Shown: positions 26,370 through 39,231, counted from the stretch's first letter. The stretch is DNA of 64,000 bases from Panaeolus papilionaceus (GCA_015501605.1 JADNRZ010000016.1:496001-560000); one strand, 5' to 3'. Program-made: numbers and translations. The notes: generated by a model from the sequence alone, not told the origin.

Positions 26370-28200
26370 CTAGAATTTTTCGTCGCCATAATGGAGATGC
26401 TGAGCATTTAACACAGATGGGTGTGCTGCTGGAGATTGCCGAGCACGGTATGTAGGAGGAGGGTGACCGTCTGCTGATACGGTGTATCGCATTTCTTCTC
26501 CGAGGTCTCCAGAAACACCAGAGTGATTCTGAACAACCATGGGTACAGCTCGACGTGTATTCGTAACGCCCGCAACGGAATCTGACACCCCGGGGTTTTG
26601 TAATATTGCTGCAACCTGCTGTGCAAGGGCTTGTACAAGCTGTGGATCCGCCGCGCCCGGTGTCAAAGGTACCTGAGAGCCGTCCTCTGTAGTCGAGTTA
26701 AACGAACGTTGGTGATGCATAGCTTGTGATCGTGCGCCCAAAGATGAATCGGGGGTCGCTTGAATGTTACTCATCGAACCGGTGGTTGGGGACGTAGGCA
26801 CCTGGGTTGATGGTGGTGGTCGAAGAGGTGGCGTCTGGCCTGGTCGGTTCGGCACGAGTCTAGTACTCGGCTCATTACCTGGATAGCGCTCGTAGTTTCG
26901 GTCGTCATCGCGGGTACCCCTCATCCCATCATCGCTTCGAGTGGCATTCCTTTGTACTCCTGCCCCAGTGAGCACCTCACCCCGATAGTCCGCAACCCTA
27001 CGGTCTGCCCAACTCGAATCTTCCATGCCTGACTTGTTGAACAGGACCTGGTCTGAAGCAGGAGAACTTGCATATCTGTCCATCCCATCATTCCGCTTCT
27101 CGGATCGATCAGAGGTATCGACGTAGCGTCTTCGGTGCTTCTTTTTTGATTGACGGTGCCTGTACATCATCACTGCAAAGAGGGCTAGGAAGAGGGCCAC
27201 GACGCCACCGACAGCCCCACCTACGATGGCCGGAAGTTTATTTGGTTTGGCAGGTGCAGCTACGGTATCGTTTGAGCTTGAGGGAGTAGGCGAGGGGGTG
27301 TTTGTAGCGGGGGTTGATTGGCCTGATGTTTGAGAAGCTGGTGGTGATGTTGCAGGAGACGCGCCTCCAGAAGCTGATGGAGCTGCCGTCGCGAAAGCGC
27401 CAACCCCCGAAAGTACGACACCTACTGATGGCTAAGAATAGATGTAACAGTTAGCAAATGAGCCTCACTCTGATATCATTAAATATTAAACAAACCTTGG
27501 GGGTACCCGTAGCTTGTTTCGCCGACGTCAAATAGGCGTTATAGTCATTTGGAAGCGCATTGATCGCCCTTCAAAGACAGATACAGTTAGCGTCGAATTG
27601 TTTCAAAAAAAAATTATACACCATACCCAACCATTCCCGAGTTACAATGGGACATTGGACGAGAAATCTCACAGAAGAAATAAATAGCTAAATGGTGGAT
27701 GATCGTGATGTTTAGTATATTAGACTGCAGAGAGTCAAAAGAAGCATCTTACGAGCGCTAGAATTTGTGATCGTAAGGGTCCATGATGCTATTGGATTCA
27801 GGCTCGAGAGATTGGCACCAACGCCCATTGCCCCACTATTGAACCCTCCTGGAAGGGCGACACAGGGTGTGTCGAATGAGCTCTGCGTTACAGTATGGAC
27901 GCTGCGTTTTGAATGAGTGATGCGTCAATTAAATTACAAAGCCTAACTTACTCTCCCTGAAATAAGAATGTGACGGTGTCGTTTACTTGCGCACTGGTAA
28001 TCGATGGGTCGAAAAAGCTTCCTTCTAAGCCTACGTTGACCTATCGAGAGGTTAATTTTTCAATTGTAAAGCGCTCGATACAAGCGCCCCTGCTTCAGAC
28101 GTGCGGTACTCACTATGTGATTGGTTTGCCCCTTCACCACCACGCCATGTTCCAGTCCCAATAGAGCCACAGCAGCTATTGCCGATTTTGAGAACTTCAT
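26370..28200 (-). CDS. Cupredoxin-domain single-pass membrane protein
   Basis: Secreted or surface protein with a plastocyanin-like fold. Six exons (28200-28114, 28040-27952, 27901-27753, 27687-27627, 27568-27496, 27431-26370) give 506 residues. A signal peptide (AIAAVALLGLEHGVVV) is followed by NVGLEGSFFDPS and VNDTVTFLF, then candidate copper ligands: His in DVHTVTQSS, and Cys, His and Met in YFFCEISRPMSHCNSGM. A Ser/Thr/Pro-rich stalk leads to one membrane helix (VGGVVALFLALFAVMMY) and an RHRQSKKKHRRR stop-transfer cluster. The long cytoplasmic tail is Pro/Ser-rich. Fungi have many such cupredoxin-mucin proteins, some thought to be GPI- or membrane-anchored surface proteins; the physiological role is unknown. 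Phases close at all five introns. Confidence 0.88.
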
Positions 28201-30626
28201 GGTATGTCCAAGGATTGTATCGTTAACACATAAGACAAGAACCGCAAAAACAAGGGCTCGATTTGCTCGTGAGCGAGAAGAAACCAAGAGAGAGAGGAGG
28301 GAGGGGGAAGAGGCACCGAAGCACTTCCACCTGGGTTTATGTCCCGCCTGTCATGAGGGATTTCAAATGCTATACGGTTTAATACGGGACGTGGGTGTGG
28401 GAGAGAGTGCGAGAGATACTGGTATAACGGGTTCATGATCAACCTCAAACGTCAACATCTTAGGATACATTGATATCAATACGTCGGGCCATCAACCGGA
28501 TGGGTTGTTCGGATTCGAGAGGATGTTTTTATTAGAACGGGAGGTCATCAATCCTGCAATCATGACTTTCTAACAACCGGATTTGATTGGGAAAAAGTTG
28601 TGAAAGAGGCTCAATTTGCAACTGTGGACTACTTCAAGAGTAGCTAAAGGTAGGGCGGTAAGCTATGAAGTTTTGAGGGCGTTTCAATGGTCGTTGATCA
28701 ACGGTTGGGAAACGAGATAGGGGATTCACATAGACCTCAATAAACCATGTTATTTTTGAACGACATGTCGTTGGGCAGCTATCCCGCATGAGTGCAGTCG
28801 CACAACTTTGAATTCGAATGACTGCGCACGACTAAAATTCATGGGTACAGCTTGCCCATTTATGGTTGGTGGGTGCCTAGCTATAAATAGGCGTTTGGGC
28901 GCACTGTGAAAGTTTGTGGGCAGTGAGTCTGTGCAGTGATCTTATCGATTTATATCTGTGTATGACACGTCATTGGTGGTATCGTCAACCCTTTCCGACG
29001 TCGATTATTAACGGAAATCTGGCTGCGTTCGTCCGACTGGCTGTCGGAAACAGTGAAATTGTGTACAGCGGCGTGTGTAGACGCTCGCCGTCGTTGTGGC
29101 CTCTCTGCTCGGATCGTGGAAATGATCACTTGTGAATTTCAGATGAAAGCAACACAATCACGTCGATCAAACATCTTCTGCAGCTTCGTATCTAATATAT
29201 AGCGTATATACTGGGAAAAAACTCAATTGTGGTATACATCGAACTTTCACGCATATTTTACGTACACTTTGGCCGATTGCTTCGTGAAGGAACATGTAAG
29301 AGGGGGAAAAATGGAGAAAACTTAAGACGTTTCCAGAGCACTTTTAGGAACGAGCATTCGATAGCACTGAGTTAAGAACTGTACCAAAGTTCGGGTGTCA
29401 ACTCTGCTCAACATCAATGATGCCGACGATCGTCCCAGAGTCTCAGAGAATCCAGGGACGAGATCTAAGCTATCTTCTATTCTGCCCCAAGCCTAATGAT
29501 AAGTGAAGTTGGTTCATTCAATTTTGAAAAAAATAAAAATAAAAAAAAGATTCCGGAGTCTAGGCTTCCCAAAGTATAAACATACTCTTCCTTGATTCCC
29601 CAGCGGTGATTTGCGTCCGACGTCGATGGACATCAGGACCACTGCAGAACCAAAAGAAGGCGCATCAAGCCTTGAGCAGAAATAAAATAAAAAGATTAAG
29701 AAAAGGAAAAATTCCTGTTTCAATACGGCAAGATAATTGGATGGTCACCTATCGCGATAGACCGCTGGCGAACAGAAGGTTATTGACAGGTTGCGCCCAA
29801 GACGACTCTTGCAAGTTCGATGTTGGATAGCGGCCAAGTAAAAGCTGTCGGAGGAACAAGTTTCAAATCATCAGAAGTCTTTGCTCATTGACGAGAAAAC
29901 CAGCTTGAGGAAAGTGATTAAATAGGTAATAAGCCACCAAGGGGAGCGGCAGGAGGTGGTTGATGTTCGAGGTGCATTTCCAATTTCCATGCTTTAAATT
30001 CGGGCCGGTGAAGGTTTAGACGGAGTTCAGCGAAATTACAACTCCGACCCACCCTGTTCGTTTCCATCAACGCGAACCTGATCGTCACTCACCTTTTCTT
30101 TGTTTCTCCCATTGCATCGTTGAATACCTATGCTACCGGTCTTTTGTTCATTTTACTATGCACCCTTTTCAAGTGTTACCTATCTTAAAGCTGGTAGTGT
30201 GGCTTTATTGTTTACTCGTTGAAGGGAAACCTGCGTCTAACACCGCAACGTGTGTGAGCAGAACGAGCAATGTTTCACACATGCATGGACGAGTCATTCA
30301 GGTAAAACCACTGGTCTAGGAACTATTGCGACCATATGGACGCGTCAAAGCCATGGTATCCCTAAAATGCTGAATGTCGAGACCCTCTAAACTTTGAATT
30401 GAAGTCCAATCAACGGGTATAAATAGACTCTTGACAATTATGAAATAGTGAGAAGATCAGAGCACCACGCTCTTGGCACAAGAAAGAGGGTGCGTTCGTC
30501 GAGATAAGATTGGCCAACATTGCCATATTGGAACCGAGGTCTGATGACGTCTTGTTGCCAACCTTATAAACCCCTCCCTTGCTCCCTTTTCTCCCTTTCC
30601 GTGTCTTTCCACCGATACCATCATCG
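28201..30626. other. Gene-free 2.4 kb stretch
   Basis: Divergent intergenic region between the cupredoxin gene (-) and glycogen phosphorylase (+). A TATA-like GCTATAAATAG lies near 28880 with a 73-codon open frame downstream, but that frame has no conserved features. An A/T-rich tract lies at 29523-29550. No supported gene. Confidence 0.45.
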
Positions 30627-33600
30627 ATGACTTCGACGATCGACCCAAAGACAATTGGAAAGCCTCTAAAGTCCCGCAGGCACGTACGCACTCTTACAGG
30701 TGAGTTTTAGACTTCATAGAGGAAGGGATAATCAATGGTGTTCAACCTGCGTTCATAGGTTATCTGCCGGAGAAGGACGCGTCAGGCAAAGAAACATGGC
30801 CCAAGGGTGAAGAGAAGGTGTGGAAGTCGGGGATGCGCGACCTTGATACTGGTAAAAGGTTTTCATGTGACTCCTAAAGACCATCACCACTGAATATAAT
30901 TTGGATCAGGCGTCGAGGGCATCACAAAGTCTTTCGTGAACCATGTCCAGACATCGTTGGCTCGTCAACCACACAACATTGGTAGGACAATCTCCACGAC
31001 GATCAACTATATTTTACTCAACATTGGCCACAGATGACCTTGGTGGATACCAGGCAGCAGCATTATCCGTTCGCGATAACCTTCTGGTACGATCAACAAT
31101 TTCTGCCCATCTTCTTCGTCCTAACATCCGACCAGATCAACTGGAATGAAACCCAGTTAAACTATACACGCAAGGCACCTAAAAGGGCCTACTACCTCTC
31201 TCTTGAATTTCTGATGGGTCGCACTCTGGATAATGCTGTAAGTGTCTAGAACATATCCCGCTGACGCGTCACCCCTGAAAAACCGATTATCGCCGTCATA
31301 GCTTCTCAACCTCGGACTCAAGGATAAGTATTCTGAGAGTGTAAAACAATTGGGATTCAGCATGGAAGACCTTTTGGAAAAGGAACGTGATGCTGCTCTA
31401 GGAAACGGTGGTTTGGGACGTCTCGCTGCTTGCTACCTCGACTCTTCAGCCTCGCAGGAACTTCCCGTGTGGGGTTATGGCCTGCGATACAAGTATGGAA
31501 TCTTCCAACAGTTAATCTCCCCTGAGGGTAATCAGCTTGAGGTACGCAGATCATGGAACTTTCGAGTGCGTATTTGCGCTAATCAATTGAGGGGTCCAAC
31601 CTAGGCTCCCGACCCGTGGCTGGACAATCAAAATCCCTGGGAGCTTCCACGCCTCGATGTCACTTATGAGGTCCGCTTCTATGGCCAGGCCGAAAGGCTT
31701 CCTGATAACAGCGGTCGCTCCCAGTGGACTGGGGGTCAGGAAGTTTTGGCTGTTGCTTATGACGTTATGATTCCAGGATATGGCACCAAGACCACCAACA
31801 ACCTGAGGTTATGGGAGTCGAAGCCCAAGCGAGGATTCGATCTTAACTCTTTCAATGGTAGTGCTCCTTCCTATCTTTGTCGTCGTGCCCTGCCTCAAGC
31901 GTCTTTTAGCCGGAAACTACGAGGGAGCTGTCGCTGCATCTAACAGTGCCGATGCAATAACTTCGGTGTTGTACCCCAATGATCATACGTGCGTTGACTC
32001 AACATTCAGACATTCTTTATCGATCTAACGACTTTTTGACAGAACATGTTGGTCGACTATTTTTTTATGGATTAGAGTCTATTTTCTGACATTTGATTAT
32101 CCCCAGTCGGAAAGGAACTTCGCTTGAAGCAACAATAGTACGCCATTCTTGATCTCATTTTTATCCTCTTGATGACGTCAGTTGACCTGTCAATTTTTTA
32201 GCTTCTGGACTGCTGCAAGTCTGCAGGATATTCTCCGTCGTTTCAAGAACCTCGGAAAGCCTATCACTGAGTTCCCAGATTGTAAGAATAAAGTCGCCCT
32301 ACTTATAACTAGACTTACTAATTTGCGTGTTGCAGATGTCGCTATCCAACTCAATGATGTATACTGTCCTGCTTTATTTTTTTGTGATTTATCCCCCTGA
32401 CATAGAGGTTTATAGACCCACCCCACTCTTGCAATCCCCGAGTTGATGCGGATCTTGATTGACGAAGAGGACGTTCCTTGGGATTTCGCCTGGACGATCG
32501 TCACCAACACTTTCTTCTACACCAACCACACTGTCCTTCCCGTCCGTAGAATTTGCACGAATCTTCGGATTATTATGTACTGACTCGTTACTCCAGGAAG
32601 CGTTGGAGAAATGGCCTGTCCCTTTGCTTGAGCACTTGCTCCCAAGGCACTTGCAAATCATTTACGATATCGTGAGCTTTGATCAAGCTTTCAACTGCAG
32701 ACTGGCCATGCTGATCTTAAATTGACAGAATCTGTCCGTTTCTCTACTTCATTTCAACTGCTCCTTAAACTGACGTTAGTTACTGATCGATCTTAGATTC
32801 TTCTTGCAAGGTTAGCATTAGTCTTGCGCTGCAGTGGAGATTAGATCTGACTTGTGCTTGAAACTTATTTCTACAGCCGTCGAGAAGAAATTCCCTCATG
32901 ACCTTGACAGGTTGGCTAGGATGTCTTTGGTCGAGGGTATGTGTTTTTTCTTAAACATTTTTGCGGTCTTGTACTGATAAACGGACACATTGTAGAGGGC
33001 AATCCCAAACAAGTCCGCATGGCTCACCTCGCTGTTATCGGCAGTCGTAAAGTTAACGGTGTCGCAGAGGTGGCTATTTTCCATTTTCAATTATTTCGCC
33101 TCTGACTTGTTTATGCATTAGTTGCACTCTGAACTTGTTCGTACTACGATCCTCAAAGACTTTGTCGAGTTTGAGGGTGTCAGCAAGTACGTGATTTTTT
33201 TGTGTCATGATGAGTTGCGTCGCTGACCAAATTTCAAGATTTGGCAACATCACGAACGGAAGTAAGCCCCCTTCCTCCTTCAACCTGACCATAATTCTCA
33301 CTTCCCCACCTAGTCACGCCCCGCCGCTGGCTTGACCAAGTAAGCACCTTATTTTAAGAAAAAATATGTTTACCAACCCCAAACCCAACAGTGCAACCCG
33401 GAACTCAGTGCTCTCATCTCAGAGACTCTCAAGCTTAACACGACAGTCTGGCTCAAAGATCTCACCAAACTTGAGGGCTTGATTCCATTTGCCGAGGACC
33501 CCAAGTTCAGGACGAAGTGGGCTGGGATTAAGCAGCGCAACAAGGAGAGGTTGGCTCATCATGTTCAGACCACTTTGGGCTTTACGGTTAGGACCGATGC

Positions 33601-35121
33601 GATGTTTGATGTCCAGATCAAGGTGTGTTACAGGTTTCTCGTCCTTTTCGTGTATGAAAAGGCTGACGGTCTTTGGATTTTCAGCGTATCCATGAGTATA
33701 AGCGACAGACACTTAACATTTTGGGTGTTATTCACGTGGGTTGTTCAAATTGGTGATCGATGACTTGTCACTTATAGCCTTTGTCGTGTAGCGTTACTTT
33801 GAGCTCAAGAAGCTCTCTGCTGCTGAGAGGAAGAAGGTTAACCCCCGTGTCGTCTTCTTTGCTGGAAAGGCTGCCCCTGCTTGTATGTCATTTTTCTGCC
33901 TGGTGTTTTTATCGACCTCTGACCTCTTTTACCTCACATAGACTACATCGCCAAACTTGTGCGCACCCTATCTTTCTGATTCTCACTGGTTCTCACTTTT
34001 TTAATTGCTTTAGACCATCCGCCTCATCGTCAACGTTGCTCGTATCCTCAACGCCGACCCCGAGACAAAGGACTACCTCCAAGTCTACTTCTTGCCTGAC
34101 TACTCTGTCTCCCTCGCTGAGATCCTCATTCCTGCATCCGATATCAGTCAACACATTTCTACTGCTGGTACTGAGGCTTCAGGCACTTCAAACATGAAGT
34201 TCTGCTTGAATGGAGGTTTGTTGTTGGGTACAGTTGGTAAGCTTCATTTTTTTCTCGAACACTAGGCACAGTTTTTGAGGCGTTTTTTTAGACGGTGCTA
34301 ACATTGAGATCGCGGAGGAGGTTGGAGAGAACAACGTTTGTGAGCACTCCCACCGTATCCATTTACTCACAAGGTCTCCGTACTCATTTTCTTCGTTTTT
34401 AGTCTTCTTCGGTCACTTGACTCCGTGGGTCCCAATTTCAAAAATCTATCATCTTCGCCATTTACTGATATAATAATTCATAGTGCCGTCGAGGACCTCC
34501 GTTACCAGCACATCTACCACCCCGTCCCTCTTGAGGAGAAATGCCCTGCCCTTGCTGCCGTTCTTAATCACGTCTCATCTGGGGCATTCGGTGATCCTGA
34601 GGTTTATGAGCCGTATGTCATCCTCAGCTCAGTACTGTTTTGAACGCTTATCATGATATCCACTAGACTCTTGGGCACCATCAGACAATCAGACTACTAC
34701 CTTATCTCTGATGATTTCGATTCCTGTGCGTATTCCACGATCCCTATCTCTGAGATTATTTTTTTTGCTCATCAACCTATAAAATACTTAGATATCGCTG
34801 CACTCAAGATGGTTGATGACGCGTACCTTGATAAAGAGGAATGGATCAAGAAGTCTATTCTCACCACTGCCAAGGTTCGTCGATGTTCATTACTCAAAGA
34901 AAAAAATATTGACGAGGAATGATTTTATTTTGTAGATGGGCAAGTTCAGCTCTGACCGTGCCATTAATGAATATGCCGAGTCGTACTGGAACCTTGAGCC
35001 ATGCCGTGTCGCTAGTAGCACTCCCGCTGCTGCTCCCGCCCCCACCCCCGCCCCCAAGGCTGCTCCTGCCCCTGCCGCAACTGCCCCCGCTGCTACCACT
35101 GCCAAGAAGAGCTCGAAATAA
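30627..35121 (+). CDS. GPH1: Glycogen phosphorylase
   Basis: Releases glucose-1-phosphate from glycogen with pyridoxal phosphate, in the cytosol. Thirty-two exons close in phase to 903 residues: 30627-30699, 30759-30851, 30910-30981, 31034-31086, 31136-31237, 31302-31541, 31605-31857, 31910-31988, 32043-32047, 32107-32137, 32202-32281, 32336-32358, 32416-32541, 32597-32671, 32729-32733, 32797-32810, 32877-32936, 32996-33069, 33122-33186, 33239-33261, 33314-33339, 33392-33622, 33685-33735, 33792-33882, 33942-33958, 34014-34236, 34292-34339, 34403-34424, 34484-34612, 34667-34725, 34792-34874, 34936-35121. Motifs: [53 protein letters not shown], and TSNMKF with the PLP lysine at about residue 716. 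Two exons are only 5 nt. The N-terminal [10 protein letters not shown] resembles the fungal phospho-regulated start. An Ala/Pro-rich tail of about 30 residues after the catalytic domain is unusual. Confidence 0.95.
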
Positions 35122-35354
35122 GTTTGAAGTTTAATGTCTGTCATGCATAACGATAAGATAAAATTACATGCCCGCGACATATGTTGCGGGGCGTTGAAAT
35201 ACTGGCTACTGATTTCGGTTGTTAAAAAGTGCCTGTTTGTAAAACTGCTTCGTCTAAAAGAATATGGACTCGTTTGTGTTATCATGATCCCGTCTGTGTG
35301 CTAGCTATCACGACAAACTTCCATTTAGCAGACATCTCACATCTGGCTCTGAAA
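35122..35354. other. Convergent 3' ends
   Basis: Short region between the stop codons of glycogen phosphorylase (+) and the zinc-motif protein (-). Only 233 bases separate the two coding ends, so their 3' UTRs are likely to be close or overlapping. Confidence 0.5.
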
Positions 35355-36454
35355 TCATTCAGCATCAGAGTCTGCAGAGCCTTCCCATTCCGACTCCTCA
35401 GTAGTCCAATCGCTAGTCGTATCTTCTTCGTCCCCCGAGCTGGGCTCCCAGATTGTATCGGGGAGCAGCTGAATAGCAGCCTCCTCGTCTTCGAGCTCAT
35501 CCACTTCTTCATCAGAAGATTCAAGATTCACCTGCTCAATTCCTTCCACGAGCTGATCCTCATCTGTGTCAGATTCCTCATACTCTGATTCTGCGTGGTA
35601 GTCATTCATGAATGGCTTAGGGAGGAGTGAAGCCCCAGTCTCGAGCGCCAGATCCTGAGCGAGACCCGCCTCCCCCGCAGAAGCCACCCAATCTTCCCAC
35701 TCGTGTTCATCTTCCTGATCGCTCGTCCAATCGTTTTCCTCTTGAGTTGCTGAGCCCCTGGGACGGGTTAACCAAACCCCAGATTTCATCACTGTCTCCC
35801 AAGCTTCATACATTCTGCGACTCTCAGGTTCCTGGCATGGGTAAAATACGGCGTCTTCGATCAAGCTTTCGATGAAGTCGGTCCCGTTGGGGTTGCCCCT
35901 GCGAGTTGAACTTTGCGTCCGAGGTAGACTCTCCACTTGAGGCCGTTATGAAAGGAAGGATGTAGCATCTCCTTGTACAATCGCGAGGAAGGATCAAACT
36001 CGACCCATATGCCACCTTGATACGTATATTCTATGCGATGATGCCAGCACATACACTCCGAGACGCCGCGTTGGCGGAGGGCCCAATAAAGTTCAGGCGT
36101 ATATCCCATTGGAATGCTGTCACCGTATTCTTTAGGGGTGAGCACACAGACTGGGTTGTTCCTCGAGGGTGTAAATCCCTGTCTGGATGAATGGCGTAGT
36201 TTTCGTTGTGAATCCTGTCACGTATCATGTCTGGAGTCTATAATTTGAAGTGTATTAGCGTTGTCAACAAGTGCTGCAGTGATGCGCCAAAAGGAATGTC
36301 ATACCTCCTCCCATGCGTGTTTCAATCCGCATTGACAGCACTCTCCGTCAACGACCTCCCAAGTGCATGCAGTACAGAAGAATGTCTTTTCTGACTCGTT
36401 CCAGATGGGTGTTGGAAGCACGTCGTCATTATCGAAGTCGTCAGAGTCGCTCAT
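35355..36454 (-). CDS. Acidic protein with N-terminal CxxC pairs
   Basis: Function not recognised. The first exon (36454-36305) encodes an acidic start and a zinc-ribbon-like arrangement, FFCTACTW then GECCQCGLKH. The second exon (from 36214, after a TGACAG acceptor) gives NNPVCVLTPKEYG, YTPELYWALRQRGVSEC and MCWHHRIEY. The last part (to 35355) gives NPNGTDFIESLIEDAVFYPC and a very acidic Asp/Glu/Ser tail. Joining the second and third parts requires either a 38-nt intron (35936-35899) or a frameshift. With that intron the model is 323 residues. The short intron is suspicious because other introns here are 47 nt or more. Confidence 0.6.
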
Positions 36455-37153
36455 TAGTGCCACTCAATTCTTACAAGTTTAGATCAGATCACTTCAAACC
36501 GAGTTCAAATCCCACATCTGGACTTGAAATTTCATTTTCCGACCTTACGAAACGACGACTCGCACTTCCTGACGAGTCCACCCCGACCCTGTCCGTCAGG
36601 AAACCATTTGTGGAATAGTGCAAACTGCGGGAATCGAAGAGCATCATGCTCAAAAATGCGATTTCGACGACCGCTTTGGATCATAAGTCGTTTTGAACTG
36701 AACTTTTAAGAATTGAGTAGCACTATTGGCGTCGTCCTCAGCCACACGGTCCCCGTCTTGTTTTCTGCTTTTTTCCTTTCATATTTCTACGAGCATGGGA
36801 GGTGAATATGATAATTTTACTGAGCTTAGAGGATAATTACAGACCCGGTTTTGCGCGTTAATAATTGCCTAGAGCTCGTCTGCCTCGGTCATTTTGATAA
36901 ATTGGAGATGAAAGAAAGAAATGAACGCGTCTGATAAGCTCTCATGTTGTCGCGGGCTTTTAAATATTGTGACACCCAGATAGCCCCTATCTTTGAGAAT
37001 CAAATGGAGCAAAGTGTAATGTCGGTTGCCGAATGCCAGAACGGTTTCTCACGCAGGGATCAACTGAATTTGCAGTGCCCTCACAGTTGTTTACGGTCTG
37101 TGAGTATCCTTGACACTTGCATAGCTTTTGACTCGCCTTTCTGACGTGTAAAA
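36455..37153. other. Intergenic, divergent promoters
   Basis: Lies between the acidic zinc-motif gene (-) and the ketosphinganine reductase gene (+). No coding signal was recognised. It presumably contains the two divergent promoters. Confidence 0.5.
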
Positions 37154-38436
37154 ATGGGTCTGTTTTCAAAGAAATGGAGTGTTGAGGGAAAGGTATGCTT
37201 ACCGTGCTATAACGCGTGTCGTGTTCTTAAAGACTTTTTGTAGCATGCATATGTCACAGGAGGTAGCACCGGTCTTGGCTTGTCACTGGCTCAGCTGCTC
37301 GTGAAACGAGGAGCACATGTTTCTATCGTAGCCCGGAATGAGAAGCGTCTTGCAGCTGCATTGGAGTCATTGGAGGTATGCGTGACATCTATCATCCACG
37401 AAGCCAAGCTCTGATCCACATGACTGCAGGCACTACGCGTGAATCCTCAGCAGAATATCAAGGCCTACTCGCATTCTCTGAATACGGCAGCAGGATCTGA
37501 GAAAGCCCTAGAAGAGGTCTGCCAGCCATATGATGGTCTCGCGCCTGATGTCGTCTTCAACTGTGCTGGTGCCTCTAAACCCGGATTCTTCGTTGAGATG
37601 ACCGAAGAGGATTTGACGAATGGAATGAGGGACGGTTATTGGATTCAGACATGGACGGCTTGGGTATGCACCCTATATCTATCTTTGTGATTGTAATTTT
37701 TGTTGAAGATATGACACCAGGCAGCAGCCAAAAAGATGGCCAAGCAACACAGAAAAGGAGCCAAAATCGTCCTTGTGGCATCAACACTAGCGTACATGAG
37801 CTTTGTTGGATGGGCTTCTTATGCACCTGCGAAGCATGCTCTACGAGGTGTGTTTCTAAAACATTCATCTCACTCGTATTGTCCTGTTGATATTGTCTGT
37901 GCTAATGTTGTGCCTTTATTATTAGGGCTAGCGGATACTCTCCGTTCTGAAATGCTTTTATACGGCGTCGACGTTCATATCCACTTCCCAAACACGATGT
38001 ATACACCAGGGTACGAAGAGGAAAATAAGACGAAGCCGGATATCGTGAAAAAGATTGAAGAGGGTGATGAAGGCACCCTACCGGGACCTGCAGCTGAAAA
38101 GCTATTAAATGGTAGGCCTCATATTCTCAGAAGGCAGGACAATTTCTGAATTTCACCCAGGAGTGGAGAATGGAGATCCCCATATTGTTGGGGATATGAT
38201 TACCGCCTTATTTTCAGCCTCAACTAGGGGTTCTGCTCCACGAAAAAACTGGATATTGGAGGGCCTATACGACTTTGTTGCATATGTAAGTTTCCCTTTT
38301 TCCTTATTAGAACTTGTCATAATAGGAACTATCGTAGATTGCTGTCCCTGTGTGGAGAAGCGGCGTGGACAAGCAAGTGACGCAGCATGGTCAAGCACAT
38401 GAAGAGTACCTTGCTGGGAAAGGATTTTTCGCCTGA
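37154..38436 (+). CDS. TSC10: 3-ketodihydrosphingosine reductase
   Basis: Short-chain dehydrogenase that reduces 3-ketosphinganine to sphinganine with NADPH, the second step of sphingolipid synthesis, at the ER. Seven exons (37154-37192, 37244-37375, 37430-37663, 37721-37847, 37926-38111, 38161-38285, 38338-38436) give 313 residues. The cofactor motif is TGGSTGLG (18-25). The structural motif FNCAGASKPG follows, and the catalytic set is Ser156, Tyr169 and Lys173 (SYAPAKHALRG). HFPNTMYTPGYEEENKTKPD is characteristic of the Tsc10/FVT1 branch. A hydrophobic C-terminal stretch near the last intron could be membrane-associated. The C-terminus is shorter than in some relatives. Confidence 0.93.
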
Positions 38437-39231
38437 TGCTTTCCCTTCCGGGCCACTGTAACTTTTCGCTTCTCCTTGGTGCTGTATTTCGATTTCTCTG
38501 ATTTGGAAGATCATCCAAGTAATCTTGAAATCTACCTGATTTTAATCTCCTATATAATGTTTAATCTTGTTTTCTCTTTACCGCTCCTTGACCCCTTTTC
38601 TGCGAGGGAGGGGTTTCCAAACCGTTTTACGCACAGGCTTTCTGCAGGGAACCACGCACAAAACAGTGAACAGTGGTTACAAGGAAAAAGACAACAGCTT
38701 GAAAGCTTAGCGCTTGTCCGCCGGCCTTGAGCAGACACTCAGAATTGTCAGCCTCCTGACAGCTTCCGTCTTGCCTTGACCTACTTATACATCGCATGCA
38801 CGGCACTCTGGTTCCAGCCCACTAATTCTTGCTTGCCCCTACCTGGTGTGGAGACCTCGGCATTGGAGTCATTGCTGTTCTGGTCTGCCTCTGTTTGCTT
38901 CGTTCAGAGTCCCTTGCCAAACACACAACAAGTTTTTTAGAAGGCGTGGGGTCTTGTAGGGTGTGCGCTCTTTGACACCCAACCACTACAAGGAGCTTGC
39001 GGGTCTGCCCGATTGCTGTTACTCCCAAAATATTTGACGAGAATAACTTTGTCATTCTTGATGCGGCAAATTTGTGCTAGGCGGGAGTACATCCCCATCA
39101 TACTGGTTCACAAAATTCAGGCCTGGTTATCTTTGCTTCCTTTGCACTCGCTGTAGGAAACAGAACCAGCTCGATATGTGTGCGCAATCTTGTGTGATGG
39201 GGAATTGTATTATATAGCCATAGCACCGTTG
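38437..39231. other. Intergenic with weak coding hints
   Basis: No gene can be assembled with confidence. Short hydrophobic open stretches on the plus strand (for example LGIGVIAVLVCLCLL around 38860-38905, and LVIFASFALAVG near 39125-39160) could be exons of, or relics of, a membrane protein ending at 39504. They could not be linked by in-frame splice sites. Confidence 0.3.

Noticed and set aside
28914..29135. 73-codon frame downstream of a TATA-like element
   Set aside because: It needs a non-ATG start, has no conserved features and shows no continuation by splicing.
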